NCBI RefSeq assembly: GCF_000685015.1
Contig: NZ_BAYA01000017.1
Coordinates: 1 to 64,000 of the forward strand
Length of the DNA: 64,000 nt
Direction: 5' to 3'
Source: Paraburkholderia bannensis NBRC 103871
Lineage (GTDB): Bacteria > Pseudomonadota > Gammaproteobacteria > Burkholderiales > Burkholderiaceae
Positions 52,748 to 61,446 of this stretch are shown here, one piece after another. Position 1 is the first letter of the stretch. Each line of letters opens with the position of its first letter. The notes below the pieces were generated by a model that ran no database searches, was not told the DNA's origin, and saw only the letters and a list, made by a program, of their open reading frames with translations. A program made the translations under genes and the position numbers.

Positions 52748-53256
52748 TGGCGCACGAGGCGTTCGTCTATGTCAGCGTCCGCGACCCGCGCGCGCAACCG
52801 CTGCTCGCCGAGCTTGCCGACGAATATCGCAGCCGCTATTCGGACGTGATCGCGCCGGAAGATCTCGCGCACGAAATGACGCGTTACCCCGACGAGGACT
52901 TCGCGCAGCCGCGCGGCGCCTTCGTGCTGCTGCTGCGCGATGGGGTGGCCGTGGCGGGCGGCGCATTCATGCCGCACGCGGACGCAGGCACGGCGGAGTT
53001 CAAGCGCATCTGGGCCAGCCGCCACGAGCGCCGCCAGGGCCTCGCGCGCCGCGTGCTGGTGGAACTGGAAGCGCAGGCGGCGCGTCAGGGCTATACGCGC
53101 GTGTTCCTCGGCACCGGGCCGCGCCAGCCTGAGGCCGTGGGCCTGTATACCGGGAGCGGATACACGCTGCTTTCGGCGCACGATTTCGGCGACGTCCACC
53201 CGCCTGGCTACCACTTCGAAAAGCTTCTGCCTGTGCTGCAGGAAGCACAGGCCTAG
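52747..53256 (+). CDS. GNAT-family N-acetyltransferase (copy 2)
   Basis: A 169-residue acetyltransferase paralogous to the gene at 39363-39914. Shared blocks are FKRIWASRHERRQGLARRVL, LEAQAARQGYTRVFL and QPEAVGLYTGSGYTLLS. Translation is coupled: its ATG shares a base with the stop of the DUF3088 gene (TGATG). It closes the rightward run that begins at 46134. Probable role: N-acetylation of the imported amino acid before oxygenation, by analogy with SnaA/SnaB. Confidence 0.9.
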   Translation: MAHEAFVYVSVRDPRAQPLLAELADEYRSRYSDVIAPEDLAHEMTRYPDEDFAQPRGAFVLLLRDGVAVAGGAFMPHADAGTAEFKRIWASRHERRQGLARRVLVELEAQAARQGYTRVFLGTGPRQPEAVGLYTGSGYTLLSAHDFGDVHPPGYHFEKLLPVLQEAQA

Positions 53257-53275
53257 CCATCTCAGGCGCGCCCCG

Positions 53276-53974
53276 TCAAGCGGCGCGCTTTTCGAACACG
53301 TCCTTGAACACCGGCATGGCCGAAAACGCCATCGGCCAGCCCGCGTAAAACGCGAGCTGCGTGAGCGCCTCGGCGGCTTCGGGCTGGCTCAGGCCATTGT
53401 CCATCGCACGATTGAGGTGATACGGAATCTGTGCGCTCTGGCCGTTGGCCACCAGCGCGCTCACCGTCACCAGGCTGCGGTCGCGCGGCGCGAGGCCGGG
53501 ACGCAGCCAGAGATCGCGGAACAGCGCTTCTGTGGTGTAGTGGACGACGCCCGGTGCCGTGGCGCCGAAGGTCTCGCCAACCACTTTCTCGCGCTGCGCT
53601 TCGGCGGCTTCGTTGAGCGGCAGCATTTCGACGTCGGCGCACGGCAATTGATCTGCGCCGATGCCGCGCTCCTTGAACGCCTCGCCGACAATCGCCGTGG
53701 CCGCCGTCGCGGTGCCCCAGCCCGAGTAAAACGCGAGATGCGTGACGAGCTCCGACAGCTCGGCGGGCGTGACGCCGTGGTCGAGCGCGAGACGCACCTG
53801 GAACGGCAGCTCGGCCGTATGGTGACGCGCGATGAGCGCCGCGACCGTCACGATGCTGCGGTCGCGCGGCGAAAGCGGCGCGCGCTTCCATACGCCGTCG
53901 AGAACCGTGTCCGACGTGTAGCGGGCGAGCGCGGGCGAAACGGCTTGCGTGGCGTTGAATGTGGTCATCGGCAT
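53276..53974 (-). CDS. Tandem carboxymuconolactone decarboxylase-like protein
   Basis: A 232-residue protein with two CMD/AhpD-like domains: first at about 20-110 (LSPRDRSIVTVAALIARHH and ELVTHLAFYSGWGTA), second at about 135-225 (LAPRDRSLVTVSALVANGQ and EALTQLAFYAGWPMA). Neither repeat has the CxxC of AhpD, so it belongs to the decarboxylase-like side. Single-domain members are about 130 residues; the duplication is common in this family. It converges with copy 2 of the acetyltransferase with 19 bases between. The substrate is unknown. Confidence 0.88.
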   Translation of the reverse strand: MPMTTFNATQAVSPALARYTSDTVLDGVWKRAPLSPRDRSIVTVAALIARHHTAELPFQVRLALDHGVTPAELSELVTHLAFYSGWGTATAATAIVGEAFKERGIGADQLPCADVEMLPLNEAAEAQREKVVGETFGATAPGVVHYTTEALFRDLWLRPGLAPRDRSLVTVSALVANGQSAQIPYHLNRAMDNGLSQPEAAEALTQLAFYAGWPMAFSAMPVFKDVFEKRAA

Positions 53975-54033
53975 GATTGGGAATCCTTTGTATATGCGGA
54001 GCGTGCGGCGGGCGCAAAAGGTAACGCAGAAAC

Positions 54034-54079
54034 GAAACGGGACGGCCATTGGCATGAAGCCGGCCGTCCCGTTTCTTTT
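54034..54079. terminator. Strong hairpin terminator between two leftward genes
   Basis: GAAACGGGACGGCC (54034-54047) and GGCCGTCCCGTTTC (54062-54075) form a perfect 14-base stem with a 14-base loop, followed by TTTT on the plus strand and a weaker T-rich end on the minus strand. It lies 131 bases after the stop of the leftward APC permease and before the leftward CMD gene, so it probably insulates one from the other. Confidence 0.75.
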
Positions 54080-54209
54080 GCTGTGTCGATTACACCGTCA
54101 CCGCCCTCGACTCTAGCATCGTGCGAGCGTGCGATTAAGAGGCGACGCTTGCATACGCTTATCGATGGGATTCATGAATCGATGCCGTGAATGGCACTAG
54201 AATCGGCCA

Positions 54210-55811
54210 TTACACCTTGGCTTCGGTGGGCAGCGATTCATATTCCGCAAGGCGGTCGCGCTCTTCCAGGTACGGCGTGCGGTAACCCGAATTCACGCCC
54301 CAGAAGTAGAAGCCCAGCGAGAAAACCGCCACCACCAGCATGTCCCAGCCGTAAGGAATCACGTCATAGCCGCCAAACTGCTTGCTGCCGATCAGCGACA
54401 GAACCGCCATCACCGGCAGGTAGGCGCACAGCCACCATGCGGCTTTCAGGTCTTTGCCCCAGCCCGCCCAGCCTTCCTTGCCCTGGAAGTAGAAGTACAC
54501 CGGCAGCGCGACGACCATCAGCAGGATGATTTCGCCGGTCAGCGGCCACTTGGCCCAATAGAGGATCATCGATGCGCAGACGAAGGCGAACGGCGCGATC
54601 ACTTTCATGAGCGGCACGCTCAGCGGGCGCTCGATATCGGTGGCGGCGCGCTTGAGCGCCATCAGGCTGATCGGGCCGGTGAGGTACGAGATCACGGTGG
54701 CGACGGAAATCACCGCTGCCAGCGAGCTCCAGCCACGGAAGAAGAACATGAAGATGAACGACACGGCCAGGTTGAACCACATTGCCTGGCGCGGCACGCC
54801 GTAGAACGGATGCACATTGCCGAACATCGCGGGCATCGTGTTGTTGCGCTCCATCGCGTAGATCATGCGCGAGGTCGTGGCCATATAGGTCGTGCCGGTG
54901 CCGCTCGGGCTGACAAACGCATCGACGTAAAGGAGGATTGCGAGCCAGTTCAGGTTCAGTGCAATCGCGAGTTCCGCGAACGGCGACTTGAAGTTGAACG
55001 TATTCCAGCCCTTCATGACGTCCGAAGGCTCGACCGCGCCGATATACGCGATTTGCAGCAGCACGTAAATCACGAGCGCGCAGAGAATCGAGCCAATCAC
55101 CGCGAACGGCACGCTCTTCGACGGATTGCGCGCTTCGCCTGCGAGATTGATCGGGCTCTGGAAGCCGTTGAACGCGAACACGATGCCGCTCGTCGCGACT
55201 GCCGTGAACACGGCCGACCAGCCATAAGGCGCGAACGTGCTGGCTTCGCCGAAGTTCTCGTGATGGAAGCCCGTCGCCATGAGGCCAGCAATCGTCAGGC
55301 CCGGAATGATGAACTTGAAGATCGTGATGGCGCTATTGGCGCGTGCAAAGACTTTCACGCCCCAGTAGTTCAGCATGAAATAGACGATCACGAGCAGCGC
55401 GGAAAGGAACAAGCCTGAATGCGTGAGCTCGCCGTTCACGAACAACGCGTGCGCCCAGGGATAGGGCCACGTGCTCATGTATTGAATGGAGGCTTCGGCT
55501 TCGATGGGAATCACCGAAACAATTGCGATCCAGTTGGCCCATGCGCTGATAAAGCCCACCAGCGCGCCGTGCGAGTAGCGTGCATAGCGAACCATGCCGC
55601 CCGATTCCGGGAACATCGCGCCGAGTTCGGCATAGGTGAGTGCGATGGCCAGGATGACCACGGCGCCGATGATCCACGCACAAATCGCAGCGGGGCCTGC
55701 AATCTTCGCGGCCTTCCACGCACCGAACAGCCAGCCGGAGCCGATGATCGACCCAAGGCCGGTAAACATCAGCGCGAACGGGCCAATATGTCGTTTTACA
55801 GAACTGCTCAC
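54210..55811 (-). CDS. APC-family amino acid permease (YveA/aspartate:proton symporter-like)
   Basis: A 533-residue permease with about 14 membrane segments. TM1 GPFALMFTGLGSIIGSGWLF carries the unwound GSIIGSGW that binds the substrate carboxylate, and TM3 has LTYAELGAMFPESGGMVRYA. The length and C-terminal hydrophobic extension suit the aspartate:proton symporter-like (YveA/AspP) branch. The GTG start at 55811 is supported by GAGGAG six bases upstream. It is a single-gene unit. Substrate assignment beyond amino acid is uncertain. Confidence 0.88.
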   Translation of the reverse strand: MSSSVKRHIGPFALMFTGLGSIIGSGWLFGAWKAAKIAGPAAICAWIIGAVVILAIALTYAELGAMFPESGGMVRYARYSHGALVGFISAWANWIAIVSVIPIEAEASIQYMSTWPYPWAHALFVNGELTHSGLFLSALLVIVYFMLNYWGVKVFARANSAITIFKFIIPGLTIAGLMATGFHHENFGEASTFAPYGWSAVFTAVATSGIVFAFNGFQSPINLAGEARNPSKSVPFAVIGSILCALVIYVLLQIAYIGAVEPSDVMKGWNTFNFKSPFAELAIALNLNWLAILLYVDAFVSPSGTGTTYMATTSRMIYAMERNNTMPAMFGNVHPFYGVPRQAMWFNLAVSFIFMFFFRGWSSLAAVISVATVISYLTGPISLMALKRAATDIERPLSVPLMKVIAPFAFVCASMILYWAKWPLTGEIILLMVVALPVYFYFQGKEGWAGWGKDLKAAWWLCAYLPVMAVLSLIGSKQFGGYDVIPYGWDMLVVAVFSLGFYFWGVNSGYRTPYLEERDRLAEYESLPTEAKV

Positions 55812-56368
55812 GTCATCTCCTCATGTCCAGATCGCGGGATATCGCAGCGGGTTGCGCGGCGATTCCCGTCGTCGTTACGGGCATTCGCGCCGGCTCTTCC
55901 TGCATGGCGCGTGTGTCATGCGCGATGCGTGGCCGCCTGCGGATAGCGGCGGCAGGGCCTGGCTTGAATGCCGAACGCGGATACTCGGGGGAGGCAAAGT
56001 CTGCGTCCAATGCTGAATACACATAGCGTCATGCGTAAATTGCATGAGGTGAGAAAAGATGCAGACAGGTCAGCAGATTCTTTCGCGCGATGCGCATGAA
56101 TGAAGTCGGGCGCACGCGACCGGCACCGATAGAAAGTTATTCATTTGAGATTTTCAGGCACGAAAGGCGGATTTTTCGGCATGGCCGGATGGGGCCCTTG
56201 CCACTAGACTCGGAAGGTCGTGCGCGAACGAGCGTGCGGGTTTTGCTCGTCCCGTTGTTCCCTTCTGCGCTTGTATTTCAGCAATTTCTTTCAACAAGTC
56301 CAACAACATCCAGCCGGTTCGCGCGCGAGCGCAGGACGCGGCGATCCCCACAAGAAAGGTCGACGATC
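55812..56368. other. 557-base divergent gap without a recognised gene
   Basis: This stretch separates the leftward APC permease from the rightward iron-sulfur subunit gene. The frame upstream of 56369 stays open to 56090 but has no family similarity and no good ribosome site, so it is treated as leader. No clear operator or repeat was seen. Both promoters should be here. Confidence 0.5.
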
Positions 56369-56833
56369 ATGGTAGACATTGTGATTAATGGTCAGCGTCA
56401 TCAATTCGATGGCGATGCCGAGATGCCGCTGCTCTGGTATCTGCGCGACGAACTTGGCCTCACCGGCACCAAGTTCGGCTGCGGCATGGCGCTGTGCGGC
56501 GCCTGCACCGTGCATCTGGACGGCCAGCCCGCGCGCGCCTGCGTGACGCCCATCGGAGCGATCGCGGGCCGCAGCGTGACGACGATCGAGGCGATTCACG
56601 AACAGAAAGCCGGCGCGGCCGTGCAGGCCGCGTGGATCGAAAAGCAGGCGCCCCAGTGTGGCTACTGCCAGTCGGGGCAGGTGATGTCGGCGGTCGCGCT
56701 GCTCAAGACCAAGCCCAATCCCACCGATGCCGATATCGACGACGCCATGAGCGGCAACATCTGCCGCTGTGCGACCTATCAGCGGATTCGCGCCGCGATC
56801 CACGAAGCTGCGGAGGCGCTCAAGCATGCGTAA
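56369..56833 (+). CDS. 2x[2Fe-2S] subunit of a molybdenum hydroxylase (IorA-like)
   Basis: A 154-residue small subunit of the xanthine oxidase family, as in isoquinoline 1-oxidoreductase IorA. The plant-type [2Fe-2S] cluster uses C38, C43, C46 and C58 (GCGMALCGACTVHLDG). The helical-domain cluster uses C97, C100, C132 and C134 (CGYCQSGQVM and GNICRCATYQR). It relays electrons from the molybdenum centre of the next protein. AAGAAAGG precedes the start. It overlaps the next gene by 8 bases. Confidence 0.93.
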   Translation: MVDIVINGQRHQFDGDAEMPLLWYLRDELGLTGTKFGCGMALCGACTVHLDGQPARACVTPIGAIAGRSVTTIEAIHEQKAGAAVQAAWIEKQAPQCGYCQSGQVMSAVALLKTKPNPTDADIDDAMSGNICRCATYQRIRAAIHEAAEALKHA

Positions 56834-59063
56834 CCTGAAACCCGAACAGGGCGCGCAACGCGTGACGCTCTCGCGCCGCCAGTTTCTTGCGGGCATGTCG
56901 GCGCTGACGCTGGCGGTCGGCTTTCGCGGCGGCCTCGCGGTTGCGGCCACGCTCGATCCCGCCAAAAACGCCACGCAGTTCAGCTTCGAGCCGAACGCCT
57001 TTATCCGCGTCGATGCGCAAGGCCACGTCACGGTCATCGCCGAGTATCTGGAGATGGGCCAGGGCACCTTCACGGGCCTGGCGACGCTGGCCGCCGACGA
57101 ACTGGACGTGTCGCTCGACAAGGTCAGCGTCGAGGCCGCGCCCGCCGACGTCAAGAAGTACGCCAATCCCATGTTCGCCGCGTTCGGCTGGACGCTCCAG
57201 GCCACGGGCGGCAGCACGGCGATGGCCGGCGCGTGGAAGCAGATGCGCGAAGCCGCCGCCGCCGCGCGCCTGATGCTGGTGAGCGCCGCCGCGAAGCAAT
57301 GGAAGGTCGATCCGGCCACGTTGCAGGTCGAGGACGGCGTGATCGTCCACGCGGCCTCGGGACGCCGTGCGGGTTACGGCCAGTTCGTGAGCGCCGCCGC
57401 GCGCGAGCCGGTGCCCGCGAAAGTCGCCGTCAAGCAGGCCGCCGATTTCAAGCTGATCGGCAAGCCCAATACGAAGCGCGTCGATATTCCGGCGAAGGTG
57501 AACGGCTCGGCCATCTACACGCAGGACATGAAGGTGCCCGGCATGCTGGTGGCCGTGATCGCGCATCCGCCGCGTCTGGGCGGCAAGGTGCGCCATGTCG
57601 ATGCGAGCAGGGCGAAGGCGATTCGCGGCGTGGTCGCGGTCGTGCAGGTGCCCGGCGACGACGAAGTGCAGGGCGGCGTGGCCGTGCTCGCGCACAACAC
57701 GTGGATCGCGCGCCAGGGCCGCGACGCGCTCGACATTACGTGGGACGACAGCCACGCGTTCACGTTGAGCTCGACGGATATCTTCAGCCAGTTCCGCACG
57801 CTCGCCGACCAGCCCGGCAACGTGGCCGAGCAGCGCGGCAAGGTGCTCACGGCCGCGCCGGAAGGCGGCAAATATATCGAGGCCGTCTACGAGCAGCCCT
57901 ATCTCGCGCACGCGCCGATGGAGCCGATGAACTGCCTGATCCAGTGGCAGGGCGATCGCTGCGAGATCTGGAACGGCGAGCAATGGCATACCGCCGACCA
58001 GGCGATGGCCGCGAAGGAGCTGGGCCTCAAGCCCGAGCAGGTGACGATTCATCAGCTCTATGCGGGCGGCAGTTTCGGCCGCCGCGCCAATCCGCATTCG
58101 GACTTCGTGCGCGAGGCGGCCCGCGTGGTGCGCGCGGCGCACGCGCAGGGCGTGAATGCGCCCGTGAAACTCGTGTGGATGCGCGAGGACGACATGCGGG
58201 CGGGCTATTACCGGCCGCTCACGGTGCACAAGGTGCGTGTGGCCGTCGACCACGCGGGCAAGCTGGTGTCGTGGAACCACGATGTGGTCGGGCAGAGCTT
58301 CATGCAGTTGCCCAAGCCCGATTCGATCGATCCGGTGCTGGTCGAAGGCGCCGCCGATATCCCTTATGCGATTCCCAATTTCCGCGTCGCGCAGCACAAG
58401 GCGAAACTGCCCGTGCAGACGCAGTGGATGCGCTCGGTCGGTCACACGCATTCGGCGTTTGTCGGCGAGACCATGATGGACGAAGCCGCGCGTGCGGCTG
58501 GTCAGGATCCCTATGCATTCCGTCACGCGCTGCTCGCGAGCATGCCGCGCCATCGCGGCGTGCTGGAACTCGTGGCGCAGAAGGCGGGCTGGTCGACGCC
58601 GCTTAAGGCTGGCCCGCAGGGCACGCGGCGCGGGCGCGGGATCGCGCTGCAACTGGCGTTCGGCACCTATGTCGCGCAGGTGGCGGAAGTGACGGTGCAG
58701 CCCGATGGCGCGTTCACGGTGGATCGCGTGGTGTGTGCGGTCGATTGCGGCATGGTCGTGAACCCGGACATTGTCGCGACCCAGGTGGAAGGCGGGATTG
58801 GCTTCGGCCTCACGTTCCTGCGCACGGCCATCACGTTCGACAAGGGGCATGTCCGGCAGGGCAATTTCAACGATTACCCGGTGCTGCGCATGAGCGGCAT
58901 GCCGGTGGTCGAGGTGCATATCGTGCCGTCGAAGGAAGCGCCGACCGGCATTGGCGAGCCCGGCGTGCCGCCCGCCGCACCCGCCGTGGCGAATGCGCTG
59001 GCCGCTGCGACCGGCGCGACGATCCGCGCGCTGCCGCTAGGCGATTCGCTGCGCCCGGCGTGA
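56826..59063 (+). CDS. Molybdopterin-binding subunit of a periplasmic aldehyde/N-heterocycle hydroxylase (IorB-like)
   Basis: A 745-residue catalytic subunit of the IorB type. A Tat signal is present (TLSRRQFLAGMSALTLAVG), so the enzyme is exported with cofactor. Family features are YLEMGQGTFTGLATLAADEL near the start of the mature part, HAPMEPMNC, GGSFGRRANPHSDFV, and the C-terminal GIGEPGVPPAAPAVANAL containing the active-site glutamate. It has no FAD subunit, so electrons leave through the 2Fe-2S subunit to the cytochrome encoded next. The substrate could be an aldehyde or N-heterocycle. Confidence 0.93.
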   Translation: MRNLKPEQGAQRVTLSRRQFLAGMSALTLAVGFRGGLAVAATLDPAKNATQFSFEPNAFIRVDAQGHVTVIAEYLEMGQGTFTGLATLAADELDVSLDKVSVEAAPADVKKYANPMFAAFGWTLQATGGSTAMAGAWKQMREAAAAARLMLVSAAAKQWKVDPATLQVEDGVIVHAASGRRAGYGQFVSAAAREPVPAKVAVKQAADFKLIGKPNTKRVDIPAKVNGSAIYTQDMKVPGMLVAVIAHPPRLGGKVRHVDASRAKAIRGVVAVVQVPGDDEVQGGVAVLAHNTWIARQGRDALDITWDDSHAFTLSSTDIFSQFRTLADQPGNVAEQRGKVLTAAPEGGKYIEAVYEQPYLAHAPMEPMNCLIQWQGDRCEIWNGEQWHTADQAMAAKELGLKPEQVTIHQLYAGGSFGRRANPHSDFVREAARVVRAAHAQGVNAPVKLVWMREDDMRAGYYRPLTVHKVRVAVDHAGKLVSWNHDVVGQSFMQLPKPDSIDPVLVEGAADIPYAIPNFRVAQHKAKLPVQTQWMRSVGHTHSAFVGETMMDEAARAAGQDPYAFRHALLASMPRHRGVLELVAQKAGWSTPLKAGPQGTRRGRGIALQLAFGTYVAQVAEVTVQPDGAFTVDRVVCAVDCGMVVNPDIVATQVEGGIGFGLTFLRTAITFDKGHVRQGNFNDYPVLRMSGMPVVEVHIVPSKEAPTGIGEPGVPPAAPAVANALAAATGATIRALPLGDSLRPA

Positions 59064-59108
59064 GCCTCGTTTGCCTTGAACCGACAACATTAAAAGCACC
59101 CACACATC

Positions 59109-60434
59109 GTGAAAATTCGCAGAATCATCGGCTATACGGCGCTCGCGGCTGCCGTGGCCGCCGCCGTCCTGTGCGGCCGCGCCTGGCTCGCACCGGCGGG
59201 CAGCGAGCCGCAGCCGCCCGTGGCGGGCACGCCCGCCGACCTGGCGGCCAGCGTCGCCCACGGCGAGTACCTTGCCAAAGCGGCCGATTGCGTCGCCTGC
59301 CACACCGCGCAAGGCGGCACGCCCTACGCGGGCGGCCGCGCGTTCAAGCTGCCCTTCGGCACGATCTACGCCACCAATCTCACGCCGGACAAGGACACCG
59401 GCATTGGCGACTGGAGCGACGACGCCTTCGTCAAGGCCGTGCGCGCGGGCATAGGCTCGCACGGCAATCTCTATCCGGCGATGCCCTATACCTCGTACAC
59501 GCAGCTCAGCCGCGCCGACGTGCTGGCGATCAAGCAGTACCTGCTGACGCTGCCCGCCGTGCATCAGGCGCCGCCCGCCAACGACCTGTCGTTCCCGTAT
59601 AACCAGCGCTGGGGCATGGCCGCGTGGAACGTGCTGTTCTTCCACGAGCAGCGCTTCGCGACCGATCCGGCGAAGAGCGTCGAATGGAACCGCGGCGCGT
59701 ACCTGGCCACGGCGCTGGGCCATTGCGGCGAGTGCCATACGCCGCGCAACGTGGGCTTCGCGATGAAGTCGCGCGACTATCTGTCGGGCGCGGAAATCGA
59801 AGGCTGGAAGGCGTACAACACGACCTCCGACCAGAGCTACGGCATTGGCGCGTGGAGCGACCAGCAGGTCGCGCAGTACCTGTCGCTTGGTCATGCGCCG
59901 GGACGCAGTTCGGCGGCGGGCCCGATGGGCGAGGTTGTCGAACATAGCCTGCAATACCTGACGCCCGGCGATATCTCGGCGCTCGTCACGTACCTGCGCA
60001 GCGTCGCGCCCGCGACCGGCGCGCAGGCGGGCGAGGCCGCGACGATCACGCTCGATCCGTCGGCGGCGCGTGCTTCGAATGCGGTATTGCCGGGGGCAGG
60101 CGCCAGCACGCCCGCGCTCGAACGCGGCCAGCGGCTCTTTGCAGGCGATTGCGTGGGCTGTCACCAGTGGAACGGCGCGGGCCGCCAGAGCGACTATGCC
60201 TCGCTCGTGGGCAGCCACGCGGTCAACGATCCGTCGGGCGCGGCGCTCGTGCAGGTGCTGCTCAACGGCACGTCGCTGACGGTGAATGGCCGCTTGCAGC
60301 AGATGCCGGGCTTTGGCGGCGCGTACAGCGACTCGGATATCGCGGCGGTGGCTAATTTCGTGCTGAGCCATTTCGGCTCGAAGGAAGGCACGGTGACGGC
60401 GCAGCAGGTCGCGAAGCTGCGCACGGCGCAGTAA
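59109..60434 (+). CDS. Membrane-anchored triheme cytochrome c
   Basis: A 441-residue protein with an N-terminal membrane anchor/signal (IGYTALAAAVAAAVLCGRAW) and three heme sites: CVACH at 61-65, CGECH near residue 207 and CVGCH near residue 351. It resembles the cytochrome subunit of alcohol/aldehyde dehydrogenases that feeds electrons to the respiratory chain. The GTG start at 59109 lies 45 bases after the molybdopterin subunit, so it is the electron acceptor of that enzyme. No XdhC-type maturation gene is adjacent. Confidence 0.92.
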   Translation: MKIRRIIGYTALAAAVAAAVLCGRAWLAPAGSEPQPPVAGTPADLAASVAHGEYLAKAADCVACHTAQGGTPYAGGRAFKLPFGTIYATNLTPDKDTGIGDWSDDAFVKAVRAGIGSHGNLYPAMPYTSYTQLSRADVLAIKQYLLTLPAVHQAPPANDLSFPYNQRWGMAAWNVLFFHEQRFATDPAKSVEWNRGAYLATALGHCGECHTPRNVGFAMKSRDYLSGAEIEGWKAYNTTSDQSYGIGAWSDQQVAQYLSLGHAPGRSSAAGPMGEVVEHSLQYLTPGDISALVTYLRSVAPATGAQAGEAATITLDPSAARASNAVLPGAGASTPALERGQRLFAGDCVGCHQWNGAGRQSDYASLVGSHAVNDPSGAALVQVLLNGTSLTVNGRLQQMPGFGGAYSDSDIAAVANFVLSHFGSKEGTVTAQQVAKLRTAQ

Positions 60435-60443
60435 AAGCAAGAG

Positions 60444-60471
60444 CAGGCCGGGCGCTTCGCCGCCTGGCCTG
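60444..60471. terminator. Hairpin between convergent genes
   Basis: CAGGCC and GGCCTG form the outer stem, with an inner GGCG/CGCC pairing around CTT. It lies 9 bases after the cytochrome stop and 18 bases from the stop of the leftward ROK kinase. There is no T run, so termination strength is doubtful. Confidence 0.35.
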
Positions 60472-60489
60472 TCGAGCCCGTTACATACG

Positions 60490-61425
60490 TTAGCGCGACG
60501 TCAACGCATCGGCGGCCGCGACGATGGCGCCTTGCAGCGCGGCGTCGTGGCCGAACGCGGCGATGCAGACTTCGGGCGGGCAAGGCACGGCGCGGCGCAC
60601 GAGCGCCTCGATGCGCGCCGCCACGGCGGGCACGCGCGCCATGCCGCCGCCGATGGCGATGCGCGCGGGGTCGAGCATGATCGCCACGTTGGCCACATGC
60701 AAGGCGAGCGCATCGAGTGCGTCGTCGATCAACGCCGCCATTTCTGGCTGCGTTGCCGCAAGCGCGAACGCTTCGCGCGCGCTCACCGCACGGCCGAGCA
60801 GCGCCGACGCCCGCGCGGCTATCCCCGCGCCCGAAACATGCTCTTCGAGCGGCGCAGCGCCATCGGCGAAATGACGCTCGCCGGGCACGCCGCGCAGCAG
60901 GTAGCCGATTTCGCCCGCCGCGCCGTGCGCGCCGCGCAGCACGCGCCCGCCCACGACAGCGGCGGCGGCCAGTCCCGTCCCCATGTTCACGTAGAGCCCG
61001 CAATCGACGCCCGCGAGCGCGCCGTCACGCGCTTCCGCGAGCGCGGCGGCCTTCACGTCGGTTTCCACGCTCACGCTCGCCACGTCGAAGGCGTCGCGCA
61101 GCACGTCCTTCAACGCGAGCCGTTCCCAGCCCGGATTGTTGGGCGCGAGGCGAATGCCGTCCGGCTCGACGATGCCGGGCGTGACGGCGGCGATGGCGCG
61201 CAGCGGCGCGCCGGTCTGCGCGGCGGTGGCTTCGACCAGTTCGCGCGCCGCGGCGAACGTGCGCTGCATGACGCGCTCGGCCCCTTCGCTGGCGAGCGTC
61301 GCGATCTCGCGCGTCTGGAGGCGTCGGCCTGCGCCGCTCGCCGTCGCCATCGCGATCTTGGTGCCGCCGAAATCGATGGCGAGCGCGAATGGCGACGAAG
61401 CGCCATACCTGTCGTTGTCTTTCAT
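60490..61425 (-). CDS. ROK-family sugar kinase-like protein
   Basis: A 311-residue ROK protein without a DNA-binding domain, so probably a sugar or amino-sugar kinase. The ATP-binding start is LAIDFGGTKIAMATASG. YVNMGTGLAAAAVVGGRVLRG and RGAHGAAGEIGYLL are the central blocks. The zinc-binding CxCGxxGCxE motif of classical ROK kinases is replaced by APLEEHVSG with no cysteines. ATG at 61425 (MKDNDRYG) is the chosen start. It lies 21 bases downstream of an APC permease on the same strand, an unusual partner for a sugar kinase. Confidence 0.85.
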   Translation of the reverse strand: MKDNDRYGASSPFALAIDFGGTKIAMATASGAGRRLQTREIATLASEGAERVMQRTFAAARELVEATAAQTGAPLRAIAAVTPGIVEPDGIRLAPNNPGWERLALKDVLRDAFDVASVSVETDVKAAALAEARDGALAGVDCGLYVNMGTGLAAAAVVGGRVLRGAHGAAGEIGYLLRGVPGERHFADGAAPLEEHVSGAGIAARASALLGRAVSAREAFALAATQPEMAALIDDALDALALHVANVAIMLDPARIAIGGGMARVPAVAARIEALVRRAVPCPPEVCIAAFGHDAALQGAIVAAADALTSR

Positions 61426-61446
61426 GGTGCGATTCTTCAAGCGTAG

